64,000 bases of DNA from Pseudomonadota bacterium. GTDB taxonomy: Bacteria > Pseudomonadota > Gammaproteobacteria > Burkholderiales > Burkholderiaceae_E. The position numbers and the translations under genes were made by a program. The notes below the pieces were generated by a model. It did no database searches and was not told the origin of the DNA. It was given only the letters and a program-made list of their open reading frames with translations. Shown one piece after another: positions 26,229 to 36,023 of this stretch; position 1 is the stretch's first letter, and each line of letters starts with the position of its first letter. The stretch is taken from NCBI GenBank assembly GCA_029779435.1, contig JAKPAM010000262.1, forward strand, positions 1-64,000, written 5' to 3'.

Positions 26229-27599
26229 TCATGGAGATGTCGCGATCAGCGTCGCGAGGGCGGCGGCCAGCGTGACGGGCATCATGACGAGGCCCAGTTT
26301 CAGGAACGCGCCGAATCCGATCCGCAGCCCCTCGCGGCGCAGCGCGATCAGCCACAGGATCGTGGCCAGCGAGCCGGTGATCGACAGGTTCGGCCCGAGG
26401 TCGATCGCGATCATGACGGCGGACCGCGTCAACTCCGCGGCGTGGGCCTGCTGCAGCGTCTGGCTCGCGAGCAGGCCGGCTGGCAGGTTGTTCGTCAGGT
26501 TGCAGACCAGGGCGGAGACGACGCCGGCCAGCCAGGCGGCGTTGTGCGGCGACTGCGCTTCGATTCCGCCGAGCGCGTTGGCGAGCGTGTCGACGACGCC
26601 GGTGGCGCGCAGCGCCTCGACGACGACGAACAGGCCCGCGAGCAGCGGAATCACCGACCATGAGATGTGCGCGAGCAGCATCCGGGGCGATTGGCGCCGG
26701 GCCGCGAGCACGACGGCCGCGGTGAGCGCGCCGGATAGCAGCGTCGGTGGCCCCAGCGGCACTTGCAGCGCGGAAGCGCCGATGATGATGACGGCCGTGA
26801 GCGTCAGCATCGCGATCGCCACGGACAGCCCGGGCGGGGACGAACCGGGGGATGTGCCGACCCGAGGCGTGTCCGAAGGAGAAGCGTCGGGCGACAGTGC
26901 GAGGGGGCTGGCGCAGGGCGTCGACACGGAGGAAGACGCAGGCGCCGGCGTCGTCCGCGGCAGTGCGGCCGGAACGAGCTCGCGCCGCTGCGTGAACCAC
27001 AGCAGCCCCAGCGTCGCACCGATGCTGACGATCGACGGCAGCGTGAAGACGCGCAGCCAGTCCATCAGGTCCGGCAGGCCGCGGCCGTACACGACGAGAT
27101 TCGCCGGATTCGAGATCGGCAGCACGAAACTGGCGGCGTTGGCGACGAATGCGCAGATCAGCAGATAAGGCATCGGCGCGACACCGGCCACGCGCGCGGC
27201 AGCGTAGACTGCCGGAGGCATGACGACGGCGGTCGCGTCGTTCGACAGCAGCGCGGTGACGAGCGTGGCCATCGCGTACAGCAGCACGAACAGCCGGGTC
27301 GGGCTGCCGCGCGCGCGGCGCACGGCCCATGCCGCCAGCGCGTCGAAGACCCCGGCGATCCGGGCGATCTCGGCCAACGCCATCATGCCGATCAGAAACA
27401 GATAGACGTTCCAGCCTTCGCGTGCCCCGTTCCAGGCGGCCGCCCAAGGCAGCAGGCCCAGCAGCGGCAGCGCGAGCCCGCCGGCGGCGGCCCAGACGGC
27501 TTCGGGCCACTGGAAAGGGCGCACGACGATGCCGGCGAGGACCAGGGCCGTAATGATCCATACGGATAGATCGGCTAAGGGCGGTGCGGTCACTGGCAT
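26229..27599 (-). CDS. ArsB/SLC13-like inner-membrane permease
   Basis: A ~456-residue anion permease of the ArsB/NhaD/SLC13 (ion transporter) superfamily with about 11 membrane helices. The family pattern is seen in LLSNDATAVVMPPAVY, FVLPISNPANLVVYG and the second half VCNLTNNLPAGLLA with DLGPNLSITGSLATI. A Pro/Ser/Thr-rich loop of ~45 residues separates the two halves. Without arsR or arsC nearby, arsenite export is not supported over other anions. The start at 27599 is chosen as the first one giving a membrane-protein N-terminus; GTG at 27593 is possible. Confidence 0.78.
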   Translation of the reverse strand: MPVTAPPLADLSVWIITALVLAGIVVRPFQWPEAVWAAAGGLALPLLGLLPWAAAWNGAREGWNVYLFLIGMMALAEIARIAGVFDALAAWAVRRARGSPTRLFVLLYAMATLVTALLSNDATAVVMPPAVYAAARVAGVAPMPYLLICAFVANAASFVLPISNPANLVVYGRGLPDLMDWLRVFTLPSIVSIGATLGLLWFTQRRELVPAALPRTTPAPASSSVSTPCASPLALSPDASPSDTPRVGTSPGSSPPGLSVAIAMLTLTAVIIIGASALQVPLGPPTLLSGALTAAVVLAARRQSPRMLLAHISWSVIPLLAGLFVVVEALRATGVVDTLANALGGIEAQSPHNAAWLAGVVSALVCNLTNNLPAGLLASQTLQQAHAAELTRSAVMIAIDLGPNLSITGSLATILWLIALRREGLRIGFGAFLKLGLVMMPVTLAAALATLIATSP

Positions 27600-27765
27600 C
27601 GGGTGGAGAGGGAAGCCCCGGTTCGCGGGCGATGCCGGCCGGCGCGAGGCGGACGCAGCGGGGCACGTGTATGCGCGGGCGGGTGTCGGCGGATCGACCG
27701 ATCGCGAGGGCCGCGCGCCGACCTCGGCGGTATATTTTGTTTGAGCAGACCTTGGGGGGCAGCAA

Positions 27766-28323
27766 GTGTCACACGAAACCATCCGCCGCGCATGGGCGCG
27801 CGGCCATCCGTGGGCGGGATTCGCCATGCCCCTGGCGGTAGCGCTCGCGTGGACCGCGACGCCGGCCCGCGCCGCCGAGCCGCCGCCCGAATACAAGCCC
27901 ATCATCGGCAAGCAGATCTGGTTCGCGCCGCACGCCGGCTGCCTCGATCGCCTGCGAGTGCGCGAAGGCGAGGGCAAGGCCGCGCACTGGGCACGCCGAT
28001 ACCCCGATCGCGAGACGGCGCTGAAGATCCGCGACCTCGTCAACATCGACGGGCGCTGGACTTATCGCTTCGATTGGAATGATGGCGGCGGCGGATCGCT
28101 CGGCTATACGCCGGCGGACCGCGTCGTGGCCGATACGCGCTTCGAGGCGCTGCCGACGACGTTCTACCGGACGTGCTTCTTTCTGGAGCGGCCCCAGGCG
28201 CTGGCCGGCTATCTGCGAGCCGAGCATCCGCAGGCGCTGCAGCGCTACGGCGGGCCGACGGCGGCCGAGCGCCAGCGCGAGATCATGACGATCGAATCGC
28301 GGGATCGCCGGACGTCGCACTGA
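27766..28323 (+). CDS. Secreted protein of unknown function
   Basis: A 185-residue protein starting at GTG 27766, with a signal peptide (AGFAMPLAVALAWTATPARA) cut before AEPPPEY. The mature part is basic and contains two Cys (CLDRL, RTCFFLERP) that could form a disulfide, plus a Trp/Tyr-rich core (GRWTYRFDWNDGG). No family was recognised. It is divergent from the ArsB-like permease and converges on another small secreted protein. Confidence 0.6.
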   Translation: MSHETIRRAWARGHPWAGFAMPLAVALAWTATPARAAEPPPEYKPIIGKQIWFAPHAGCLDRLRVREGEGKAAHWARRYPDRETALKIRDLVNIDGRWTYRFDWNDGGGGSLGYTPADRVVADTRFEALPTTFYRTCFFLERPQALAGYLRAEHPQALQRYGGPTAAERQREIMTIESRDRRTSH

Positions 28324-28351
28324 ATCGATCGGACCGGGCTTCGCCAAAGGC

Positions 28352-28747
28352 TTACTGGGCCGGCAGCCGGGTCTTCACGAACTGGTTGAATTCGGCGATC
28401 GCGTCGTTGGCCGCCTTGTTGTGACGCTCGGCCAGCGCCTGCTGCGCATTCGCGAAATCCTGGATGCATTGCTTGTACGCATCCACCTGTCCGCGCACGT
28501 GGTCGGCGATGACCTGGTTGGCGATCTGGGGCGGGATCATCGGCGCCTCGCAATGGTGAGCCGGTGCCGTGGCCGGTGACGGCGCCTGCGCCGGCGTCGG
28601 CGCATGCGAAGCGGCCAAGGGCGACAGGATCGTGCAAACGGCCAGCAGCGCGCGGGCCAGCGTGGCTCGGGCGGATACCGGGTGCGTCGGGGATGGCATC
28701 AGGACCATGGCGGGCGTGCGCTCGGCGCGTTCGGTGGAGCGGGGCAT
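28352..28747 (-). CDS. Small secreted protein of unknown function
   Basis: A 131-residue protein with a hydrophobic export segment (ATLARALLAVCTILSPLAAS), an Ala/Pro linker and a mature helical domain of ~65 residues rich in Gln, Asn and Lys (VDAYKQCIQDFANAQQALAE). Two Cys flank the start of the helix. The real start may be internal (VLMPSP region), giving a shorter n-region. It resembles the many small periplasmic helical proteins of Burkholderiales; function unknown. Confidence 0.55.
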   Translation of the reverse strand: MPRSTERAERTPAMVLMPSPTHPVSARATLARALLAVCTILSPLAASHAPTPAQAPSPATAPAHHCEAPMIPPQIANQVIADHVRGQVDAYKQCIQDFANAQQALAERHNKAANDAIAEFNQFVKTRLPAQ

Positions 28748-28807
28748 GGCGGACTCCGGGGCGTGTTATCGACGATGGAATGGCGACGATTCCGGACGGG
28801 GATCGCC

Positions 28808-29182
28808 TCAAGGATGGCTGCGGGCGATCAGCGTGACGCCCGCGCAGATCAGGCCCATGCCGAGCCAGCCGCTGGCGCTCAGCGTCTCGCCGAGCCAGAC
28901 GCGGGCGATCAGGGCATTGACGATATAGCCGATCGACAGCATCGGGTAGGCGATCGTCACCGGCACGCGGGTCAGCGCGATGATCCAGACCACCAGGCTG
29001 ATCGCATAGCAGGCAAAGCCCAGCAGATAAGGCCATTGCGTGAGGATGCGGATCGCGATGTCGATCGGCGAGCCGGCGAAAGGTTCGGCACCCAGGCGCG
29101 TGCCGCCGAGCCTGAGCATGACCTGGGCGATCGCGTTCAGGAGCACGCCGGTGATCACCAGCAGGAAACTGAGGAAGGACAT
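28808..29182 (-). CDS. SMR/ArnE-like four-helix membrane protein
   Basis: A 124-residue protein with four membrane helices in the drug/metabolite transporter superfamily. The segment VPVTIAYPMLSIGYIVNALIARVWLGE resembles SMR and ArnE/ArnF proteins; written in parts, VPVTIAYPMLS and LIARVWLGE are the informative pieces. The Glu14 of EmrE has no clear counterpart in helix 1 (ITGVLLNAIAQVMLRLGG), which favours an ArnE-like undecaprenyl-lipid flippase over multidrug export. No arn genes are nearby. The start at 29182 gives a precise first helix (MSFLSFLLVITG); the gene lies 20 bp after the dehydratase stop and may be co-transcribed with it. Confidence 0.75.
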   Translation of the reverse strand: MSFLSFLLVITGVLLNAIAQVMLRLGGTRLGAEPFAGSPIDIAIRILTQWPYLLGFACYAISLVVWIIALTRVPVTIAYPMLSIGYIVNALIARVWLGETLSASGWLGMGLICAGVTLIARSHP

Positions 29183-29202
29183 TGGAAGCGGGCGGGTCGG
29201 GT

Positions 29203-30207
29203 TCAGGCCGGTTCGGCAGGCGTGTCGAGCAGCACCCGCGCGAACAGGTCGTGATCGACGTTTCCGCCGGACAGCGTCAGGCCGACGACCTGGCCGGCGA
29301 TCCGGTCGCGTTGGCGGATCGCGGCGGCCAACGCCGCGGCTCCGGCGCCTTCGGCGACGTTGTGGGTATCGATGTACAGCATTTTCATCGCGGCCGCGAT
29401 CTCCTCGTCGTCGACCTGCACGACGTCGGCCAGCGCGCTGCCGAGGATCTGCACGACGTCCGGATCGGGCTTGCGGCATGCCAATCCGTCGGCCAGCGTG
29501 GTGGTGACCGGTGCCTCGACCGGCTTGCCCGACGAGACCGACAACGCGAACGCCGGCGCTTGGGCCGAGACGACACCGATGATGTCGAAGCGCCGGCGCA
29601 GCGCGCCGCGCGCGGCCACCGCGGCGACCGCGCCCGAACCCATGCCGATCGGCACGTAGACGCGCTGCAGGCCGGGCACCGACTCGAAGAACTCCAGCCA
29701 GCAGGAAGCCACGCCGGCGACCAGATCGGGATGGTACGAAGGGACCATGTGCAGGCCTTGCGCGTCGGCCACCGCGGCGGCATGTTCGCGCGCGGCCTGG
29801 AAATCATCGCCGTGTTCGATCAGCTTCGCGCCGAGCGCGCGCATCGCGGCGTTCTTCTCGCGGCTGTTGCCATGGGGAACGACGATCGTGGCCGGCAGGC
29901 CCGCTTCGCGCGCGGCGAACGCCACCGACTGGCCATGGTTGCCGCGCGTGGCGGTGATGACGCCGGCCGGCCGGCCGCCGCCGCTGTTGCTGCTACCGAG
30001 ATGGCCCTGCATCAGCGAGTCGAAGTAGACGAGTCCGCCGCGCAGCTTGAACGCGCCGATGGGCGTGTGGTTCTCGTGCTTGACCCATGCCTCGGTGCCC
30101 AGGCGCCGGGCCAGCAGCGGCCATGCGTATTGCGGCGTGGGCGCCAACGAGCGATAGACGTGCGAACGGGCGATGGCCAGGCGTGATGCGGACGGAAGTC
30201 GAAGCAT
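29203..30207 (-). CDS. Threonine/serine dehydratase-like PLP enzyme
   Basis: A 334-residue fold-type II PLP enzyme. The PLP lysine is in HTPIGAFKLRGG, the substrate loop is TRGNHGQSVA, and the phosphate-binding glycines are GMGSGAV. It lacks the C-terminal ACT regulatory domain of biosynthetic IlvA, so it resembles catabolic threonine/serine ammonia-lyases. The ATG at 30207 (MLRLPSASRLAIARSHVYRS) is used; longer frames run into the parE promoter. It is divergent from parE. Confidence 0.85.
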   Translation of the reverse strand: MLRLPSASRLAIARSHVYRSLAPTPQYAWPLLARRLGTEAWVKHENHTPIGAFKLRGGLVYFDSLMQGHLGSSNSGGGRPAGVITATRGNHGQSVAFAAREAGLPATIVVPHGNSREKNAAMRALGAKLIEHGDDFQAAREHAAAVADAQGLHMVPSYHPDLVAGVASCWLEFFESVPGLQRVYVPIGMGSGAVAAVAARGALRRRFDIIGVVSAQAPAFALSVSSGKPVEAPVTTTLADGLACRKPDPDVVQILGSALADVVQVDDEEIAAAMKMLYIDTHNVAEGAGAAALAAAIRQRDRIAGQVVGLTLSGGNVDHDLFARVLLDTPAEPA

Positions 30208-30326
30208 GGGCGGGCGTGGACGGAGCGGTCGGCGGCGGAGGCTGTATCGGATTCGCGACGGCCGGTGGCGGCGGCCGGGCCGTAAAGGAGCGCGACGTAC
30301 AATTGCGCCCTCGAATCTTCTCACAG

Positions 30327-30348
30327 CCCGGCCGACGGATCGGCCGGG
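30327..30348 (+). promoter_or_regulatory. Stable hairpin in the parE leader
   Basis: CCCGGCCGA-CGGA-TCGGCCGGG is a perfect 9-bp GC-rich stem with a tetraloop, ending 7 nt before the parE ATG and covering the place where a Shine-Dalgarno would be. A TACAAT hexamer at 30298-30303 is a possible -10 box for this leader. Control of parE translation by the stem is an inference. Confidence 0.5.
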
Positions 30349-30355
30349 TCTCGAT

Positions 30356-32347
30356 ATGGCGACTCGCAAGGCAGAGTACAGCGAATCCTCGATCCAGGTC
30401 CTCAAGGGACTCGAACCCGTCAAGCAGCGGCCCGGCATGTACACCCGGACCGAGAGTCCGCTGCACATCATCCAGGAAGTCATCGACAACGCGGCCGACG
30501 AAGCCCTGGCCGGCTATTGCCGCGAGATCATCGTCACGCTGCACGCCGACGGCAGCGTCGCCGTCGAGGACGACGGCCGCGGCATCCCGGTCGGCCTGCA
30601 CCCGCACGAACAGGTGCCGGTCGTGGAGATCGTGTTCACACGGCTGCACGCGGGCGGCAAGTTCGACAAGCAGGGCGCGGGCGCGTACAGCTTCTCGGGC
30701 GGCCTGCACGGGGTCGGCGTGTCGGTGACCAACGCATTGTCCCGGCGGCTGGAGGTGACCGTCTGGCGCGAAGGGGCCACCCACCAGATCGCGTTCGCGC
30801 AGGGCGACGTCGTCGAGCCGCTGCGCAGCGAACCCCTGGTGCGCGGCGACCGCAAGGCCGACAAACGCAGCGGCACGAAGGTGCGCGCATGGCCCGAGGC
30901 CCGCTACTTCGACAGCCAGCAGATCGGCGCCAACGAGCTGGTGCACCTGCTGCGTTCGAAGGCCGTGCTGCTGCCGGGCGTGCGCGTGTCGCTGCTCGAC
31001 GAGAAGACCGGCCGCGCGCAGACCTGGCACTACGCCGACGGCCTGCGCGGCTACCTGACCGAAGCGCTGGCCGCCGGCAGCGGCAGCGAGCCGCTGATCC
31101 CGCTGTTCGAGGGCGAGCAGTACGTCGGCGCCCAGCACGACACCTTCGCCGAGGGCGAGGGCGCGCAATGGGCGGTGGTCTGGACCGAGGAAGGGCCGCT
31201 GGTGCGCGAGTCCTACGTGAACCTGATTCCGACGCCGGCCGGCGGCACGCACGAATCCGGCCTGCGCGAAGGCCTGTTCGGCGCGGTCAAGGGCTTCGTC
31301 GAACTGCACGGGCTGCTGCCCAAGGGCGTCAAGCTGCTGCCCGAGGACGTGTTCGCGCGCGCCAGTTTCGTGTTGTCGGCCAAGGTGCTCGATCCGCAGT
31401 TCCAGGGCCAGATCAAGGAGCGGTTGAACTCGCGCGACGCGGTGCGGCTGGTCGGATCGATGGCGCGCCCGCAGCTCGAGCTGTGGCTGAACCAGCACGT
31501 CGACCACGGCCGCAAGCTGGCCGAGTTGGTCGTGCGCCAGGCGCAGGCCCGCACCCGCGCCGCGCAGAAGGTCGAGAAGCGCAAGAGTTCGGGCGTGGCG
31601 GTGCTGCCCGGCAAGCTGACCGACTGCGAATCGACCGACGTCGCGCGCAACGAGCTGTTCCTGGTCGAAGGGGATTCGGCGGGCGGCTCGGCCAAGATGG
31701 GACGCGACAAGGAATTCCAGGCGATCCTGCCGCTGCGCGGCAAGGTGCTCAACACCTGGGAGACCGAGCGCGATCGCCTGTTCGCCAACAACGAGGTGCA
31801 CGACATCGCAGTGGCCATCGGCGTCGATCCGCATCAGGCCGGGGCCGCGGTCGACCTGTCGAGCCTGCGCTACGGCAAGATCTGCGTGCTGTCGGACGCG
31901 GATGTCGACGGCTCGCACATCCAGGTGCTGCTGCTGACGCTGTTCTTCAAGCACTTCCCGACGCTGGTCGAGCGCGGCCACGTCCACATCGCGCGCCCGC
32001 CGCTGTTCCGCGTCGACGTTCCGGCGCAGGGTAAGCGGCCGCTGCGCAAGCTGTACTGCCTGGACGAGGCCGAGCTGCGCCACGTCGAGGACAAGCTGCG
32101 CAAGGAGGGGGTGCGCGAAGGCGCGTGGGACATCTCCCGCTTCAAGGGACTGGGCGAGATGAACGCCGAGCAGTTGTGGGAAACGACGATGAATCCGGAC
32201 ACGCGGCGCCTGCTGCCGGTGACGCTGGGGGCGGCCGGGACATTGCCGACGACGCAGCGCTTCACGATGCTGATGGGTAAGGGCGAGGCCGCGGCGCGGC
32301 GCGCGTGGCTGGAAGAGCGCGGCAACGAAGCGGAAGTGGATATCTGA
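30356..32347 (+). CDS. parE: DNA topoisomerase IV subunit B
   Basis: ATPase subunit of topoisomerase IV, which decatenates daughter chromosomes. The 663 residues fit the family. The GHKL ATPase motifs are [17 protein letters not shown] and [15 protein letters not shown]; the Toprim acidic residues are in [11 protein letters not shown] and DADVDGSHI. Two features mark it as ParE rather than GyrB: it is followed one base later by parC, and the length is short of GyrB's ~800. It starts just after a strong leader hairpin. Confidence 0.96.
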   Translation: MATRKAEYSESSIQVLKGLEPVKQRPGMYTRTESPLHIIQEVIDNAADEALAGYCREIIVTLHADGSVAVEDDGRGIPVGLHPHEQVPVVEIVFTRLHAGGKFDKQGAGAYSFSGGLHGVGVSVTNALSRRLEVTVWREGATHQIAFAQGDVVEPLRSEPLVRGDRKADKRSGTKVRAWPEARYFDSQQIGANELVHLLRSKAVLLPGVRVSLLDEKTGRAQTWHYADGLRGYLTEALAAGSGSEPLIPLFEGEQYVGAQHDTFAEGEGAQWAVVWTEEGPLVRESYVNLIPTPAGGTHESGLREGLFGAVKGFVELHGLLPKGVKLLPEDVFARASFVLSAKVLDPQFQGQIKERLNSRDAVRLVGSMARPQLELWLNQHVDHGRKLAELVVRQAQARTRAAQKVEKRKSSGVAVLPGKLTDCESTDVARNELFLVEGDSAGGSAKMGRDKEFQAILPLRGKVLNTWETERDRLFANNEVHDIAVAIGVDPHQAGAAVDLSSLRYGKICVLSDADVDGSHIQVLLLTLFFKHFPTLVERGHVHIARPPLFRVDVPAQGKRPLRKLYCLDEAELRHVEDKLRKEGVREGAWDISRFKGLGEMNAEQLWETTMNPDTRRLLPVTLGAAGTLPTTQRFTMLMGKGEAAARRAWLEERGNEAEVDI

Positions 32348-32348
32348 G

Positions 32349-34709
32349 ATGACCGACGATCTGTTCTCCAATCTGCCCGGGGATGCCGCTGGCGGCGACG
32401 GCAGGAACGGCGGTGAGGGAGGCGAGGCGCTGACGCTGGCCGACTATGCCGAACGCGCTTACCTCGACTACGCCGTGTCGGTCGTCAAGGGCCGCGCGCT
32501 GCCGGACGTGTGCGACGGGCAGAAGCCCGTGCAGCGGCGCATCCTGTATGCGATGAACGAGATGGGCCTGGGGCCGACGGCCAAGCCCGTCAAGTCGGCC
32601 CGCGTCGTCGGCGACGTGCTAGGCAAGTACCACCCGCACGGCGACGTCGCCGCTTATGAAGCGCTGGTGCGGATGGCGCAGGACTTCGCGATGCGCTATC
32701 CGTTGATCGACGGGCAGGGCAACTTCGGCTCGCGCGATGGCGATGGCGCTGCGGCGATGCGCTACACCGAGGCGCGGCTGACGCCGTACTCGCGGTTGCT
32801 GCTGGACGAGATCGACATGGGGACCGTCGATTTCCTGCCGAACTACGACGGCTCGTCGAACGAGCCCCGACAGTTGCCGGCGCGGTTGCCGATGGCGCTG
32901 CTCAACGGCGCGTCGGGCATCGCGGTCGGCATGGCGACCGAGATCCCGTCGCACAACCTGCGCGAGGTCGCGGCGGCCGCGATCGCGGTCATCAAGGATC
33001 CGTCCGCCAGCATCGAGACGATCTGCACCCTGATACCGGGACCGGATTTCCCGGGCGGCGGCCAGATCATCACGCCGGCCGACGAGATTCGCGACATCTA
33101 CGCGAACGGGCGCGGCTCGATCAAGGTCCGTGCGCGGCATGCGATCGAGGATCGCGCGCGCGGACAATGGCAACTGGTGATCAACGAGCTGCCGCACGGC
33201 GTGTCGGCGCAGAAGGTCCTCGAAGAAGTCGAGGAGCTGACGAACCCGAAGGTGCGCACCGGCAAGAAGTCGCTGACGCCCGAGCAGTTACAGCTCAAGC
33301 AGACGATGCTGGGCGTGCTCGACGCGGTGCGCGACGAGTCCGGCCGGGACGCGCCGGTCCGGCTGGTGTTCGAACCGAAGTCGTCGCGCATCGACCAGCA
33401 GGAGATGCTGACGATCCTGCTGGCCAACACCAGCCTCGAGACCAGCGTGTCGATGAACCTGGTGATGATCGGCATCGACGGCCGGCCGCGCCAGAAGGCG
33501 CTGCCCGAGATCCTCGGCGAGTGGGCACGGTTCCGCATCGATACGGTCACCCGGCGCACCCGCTTCCGGCTCGGCAAGGTCGACGACCGGATCCATATCC
33601 TCGAAGGGCGGCAGCTCGTGCTGCTGAACATCGACGAGGTGATCCGCATCATCCGCCAGTCCGACGAGCCCAAGTCCGCGCTGATCGAAGCGTTCCGGCT
33701 GAGCGACCGGCAGGCCGAGGACATCCTGGAGATCCGGCTGCGGCAACTGGCCCGGCTCGAAGCCATCAAGATCGAGCAGGAGCTCGCGTCGCTGCGCGAC
33801 GAGAAGGCCGGCCTCGAAGCGCTGCTCGGTGACCCGGGCGCGATGCGGCGCCAGGTCGTCAAGGAGATCCAGCAGGATGCCAAGCAATACGGCGATGACC
33901 GGCGCACGCTGATCGAGGCGGCCGAACGCGCGGTCGCCGAGGTCAAGGTCGTCGAGGAGCCGGTGACGGTCGTCGTTTCCGAGCGCGGCTGGGTGCGTGC
34001 GCGGCAGGGCCACGGTCATGACTGGACGCAGTTCGGCTTCAAGACCGGTGATGCGTTCTATGGCGCGTTCGAGGTCCGTACGACCGATCAGTTGCTGGCG
34101 CTGGCCACCAACGGCAAGGCGTACTCGATCCCGGTCAGCCAGTTGCCGTCCGCGCGCGGGGACGGCAGCCCGGTCACCAGTTTCATCGAGCTGGAGCCTG
34201 GCGCCCGCATCGAGCACGTGCTGGCCGGCCCGGCCGATACCGGCGTGCTGCTGAGCACGGCCAACGGCTACGGCCTGCTCTGCCAGGCGGGCGACCTGAT
34301 CGGGCGGACCCGGTCGGGCAAGAGCTTCGTGTCGCTCGAGGAAGGCGATCGGCTGCTGCGCCCGGCGCTGTTCCGGCCCGGCATGGATCGCGTGCTGTGC
34401 GTGTCCGCGCAAGGCAAGGCGCTGTCGTTTCCGGTCGGCGACGTCAAGGTGCTCAAGAACGGCGGCCGCGGCGTCATCCTGATGAGCCTCGACGACAAGG
34501 ATCCGCTGCGGCAGGCGATCGTCCACGGCGCGGCCGGCGTCCAGATCGACGGCATGGGTCGCGGCGGCAAGCCTGTCGAACGGCGTTTCACGGCCGGGGC
34601 GCTGAGCGACTACGATGGCACCCGGGCGCGCAAGGGCCGGTTCCTCGAGCCCCGCATCAAGGATGCCCGCCTGAGCTTGCCCCGCGACCCCGTGCCCGAC
34701 GGTCGATGA
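32349..34709 (+). CDS. parC: DNA topoisomerase IV subunit A
   Basis: DNA-cleaving subunit of topoisomerase IV. The 786 residues contain the active-site Tyr in [15 protein letters not shown], the quinolone-resistance segment [18 protein letters not shown] and a C-terminal beta-pinwheel of shorter repeats than GyrA. It lies 1 bp downstream of parE in an evident operon and should be translationally coupled to it. The protein looks intact. Confidence 0.96.
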   Translation: MTDDLFSNLPGDAAGGDGRNGGEGGEALTLADYAERAYLDYAVSVVKGRALPDVCDGQKPVQRRILYAMNEMGLGPTAKPVKSARVVGDVLGKYHPHGDVAAYEALVRMAQDFAMRYPLIDGQGNFGSRDGDGAAAMRYTEARLTPYSRLLLDEIDMGTVDFLPNYDGSSNEPRQLPARLPMALLNGASGIAVGMATEIPSHNLREVAAAAIAVIKDPSASIETICTLIPGPDFPGGGQIITPADEIRDIYANGRGSIKVRARHAIEDRARGQWQLVINELPHGVSAQKVLEEVEELTNPKVRTGKKSLTPEQLQLKQTMLGVLDAVRDESGRDAPVRLVFEPKSSRIDQQEMLTILLANTSLETSVSMNLVMIGIDGRPRQKALPEILGEWARFRIDTVTRRTRFRLGKVDDRIHILEGRQLVLLNIDEVIRIIRQSDEPKSALIEAFRLSDRQAEDILEIRLRQLARLEAIKIEQELASLRDEKAGLEALLGDPGAMRRQVVKEIQQDAKQYGDDRRTLIEAAERAVAEVKVVEEPVTVVVSERGWVRARQGHGHDWTQFGFKTGDAFYGAFEVRTTDQLLALATNGKAYSIPVSQLPSARGDGSPVTSFIELEPGARIEHVLAGPADTGVLLSTANGYGLLCQAGDLIGRTRSGKSFVSLEEGDRLLRPALFRPGMDRVLCVSAQGKALSFPVGDVKVLKNGGRGVILMSLDDKDPLRQAIVHGAAGVQIDGMGRGGKPVERRFTAGALSDYDGTRARKGRFLEPRIKDARLSLPRDPVPDGR

Positions 34710-34756
34710 CGGGGCGCCGGCCTCTCTTTCGTTCATTTGCAACAGGAATACGCATC

Positions 34757-35869
34757 GTGACTTCCGTGACTTCCCCCGCCACCGAGGCAGCTTCTCCGAT
34801 GATCTTCGAAGAGCGTGCGACCGCCTCCGGCCACCGGATCGGCTTCGCCACGCTCAACCGGCCGCGCCAGTTGAACGCGCTGAACCTGCAGATGTGCCAG
34901 TTGATGCTGGACCAGTTTCGTGCGTGGCAGTCGGACGAAGGCATCGTGGCCGTTGTGTTGCAGGGCGCCGGTGACAAGGGCTTCTGCGCGGGGGGCGATG
35001 TCGCCGACGTGATCCGCCGGGTTCGAGACGGCGGTCCGCAGCGTTTCGTCTACGGCGATGCGTTCTTCGACGTCGAGTATCAGCTCGACTACCTGATCCA
35101 TACGTTCCGCAAGCCGTTCATCGCGTATTCGCACGGTGTATGCATGGGCGGGGGCGTCGGCCTGTTCGCGGGCGCCAGCCATCGCGTGCTGTCCGAGGGG
35201 ACGAAGATGGCGATGCCCGAGATCCACATCGGCCTGTTTCCCGACGTGGGCGGCGGCTTCTTCCTGAATCGCGTGCCGGCCGGCATCGGCCGCGTCCTCG
35301 CGTTGACGGGCCTGATCATCAACGAAGCCGATGCGCTGTTCGTCGGACTGGCCGATGGGTTCGTACCGCAGGCGGCACGCGATGGGCTGTGGACGGACCT
35401 GCTGGCGCAGCCGTTCACCGGCAAGGGCGACCTCGATCGCCAGCTCGTGTCCGCGCGACTGCTGGCCGCGACCCGCGAGGCCGCACCCGGCCTGCCGGCA
35501 TCGAACCTGCGAAGCCGCTTCGACGTGCTGCGCGAGATCGGCACGATGCCGACGGTCGTGGCCGTGCGCGATGCGCTGCTGGCCGCCGCGCAGCAGGATC
35601 CGTGGTTCAAGACGCCGGCGGGCAGCCTGGCCAACGGTTCGCCGACCGCGGCGTTCGTGACGTTCGAGTACCTGGAACGCTGCCGGCACTTGTCGCTGCG
35701 CGAGGTCCTGTCGCTGGATCTGGTGCTGGCGACGAATTTCCAGCGGCGGCCGGATTTCGTCGAAGGGGTCCGCGCATTGCTGATCGACAAGGACAAGTCC
35801 CCCAAATGGTCACCCGCGCGGTTCGATGACGTCGATCGCGCCGATGTCCTCGCACATTTCACGCTTTGA
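34757..35869 (+). CDS. Enoyl-CoA hydratase/isomerase family, 3-hydroxyisobutyryl-CoA hydrolase-like
   Basis: A 370-residue crotonase-fold protein. The oxyanion-hole segments are KGFCAGGDVADV and CMGGGVGLFAGA, followed by MPEIHIGLFPDVGGGFFLNR with the catalytic Glu/Asp. Length and the C-terminal block (SLREVLSLDLVLATNFQRRP, FVEGVRALLIDKDKSPKW) match 3-hydroxyisobutyryl-CoA hydrolases of valine breakdown. The GTG at 34757 has AGGA about 9 nt upstream; the ATG at 34799 is an alternative. It follows parC by 47 bp without an obvious metabolic partner. Confidence 0.85.
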   Translation: MTSVTSPATEAASPMIFEERATASGHRIGFATLNRPRQLNALNLQMCQLMLDQFRAWQSDEGIVAVVLQGAGDKGFCAGGDVADVIRRVRDGGPQRFVYGDAFFDVEYQLDYLIHTFRKPFIAYSHGVCMGGGVGLFAGASHRVLSEGTKMAMPEIHIGLFPDVGGGFFLNRVPAGIGRVLALTGLIINEADALFVGLADGFVPQAARDGLWTDLLAQPFTGKGDLDRQLVSARLLAATREAAPGLPASNLRSRFDVLREIGTMPTVVAVRDALLAAAQQDPWFKTPAGSLANGSPTAAFVTFEYLERCRHLSLREVLSLDLVLATNFQRRPDFVEGVRALLIDKDKSPKWSPARFDDVDRADVLAHFTL

Positions 35870-36023
35870 CGAGATTGGCTGGAAAGGGTTACCCCCTTCC
35901 TGTACACAATGAACCCAAAGGTAGTGTTTTTGTCCAGGAAGGCGCTGAGCGATGGGGCTCGGCGTCTGCCTGACGGAGTGGACTGATCGGTAACCTCTCT
36001 CGGAAGTCCTGAGCCACGGGTAT

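Noticed and set aside
26229-27599. Arsenite exporter ArsB as a firm name
   Set aside because: No arsR, arsC or arsH lies nearby, and the permease superfamily covers several anions, so only a family-level name is given.
30173-30355. Longer parE reading from 30173
   Set aside because: It would overlap the divergent dehydratase start and the parE leader hairpin; the conserved N-terminus begins at 30356.
29993-32371. Open frame of 792 codons antisense to parE
   Set aside because: Same reason: parE motifs are intact on the other strand, and this translation shows no domain or ribosome-binding site.
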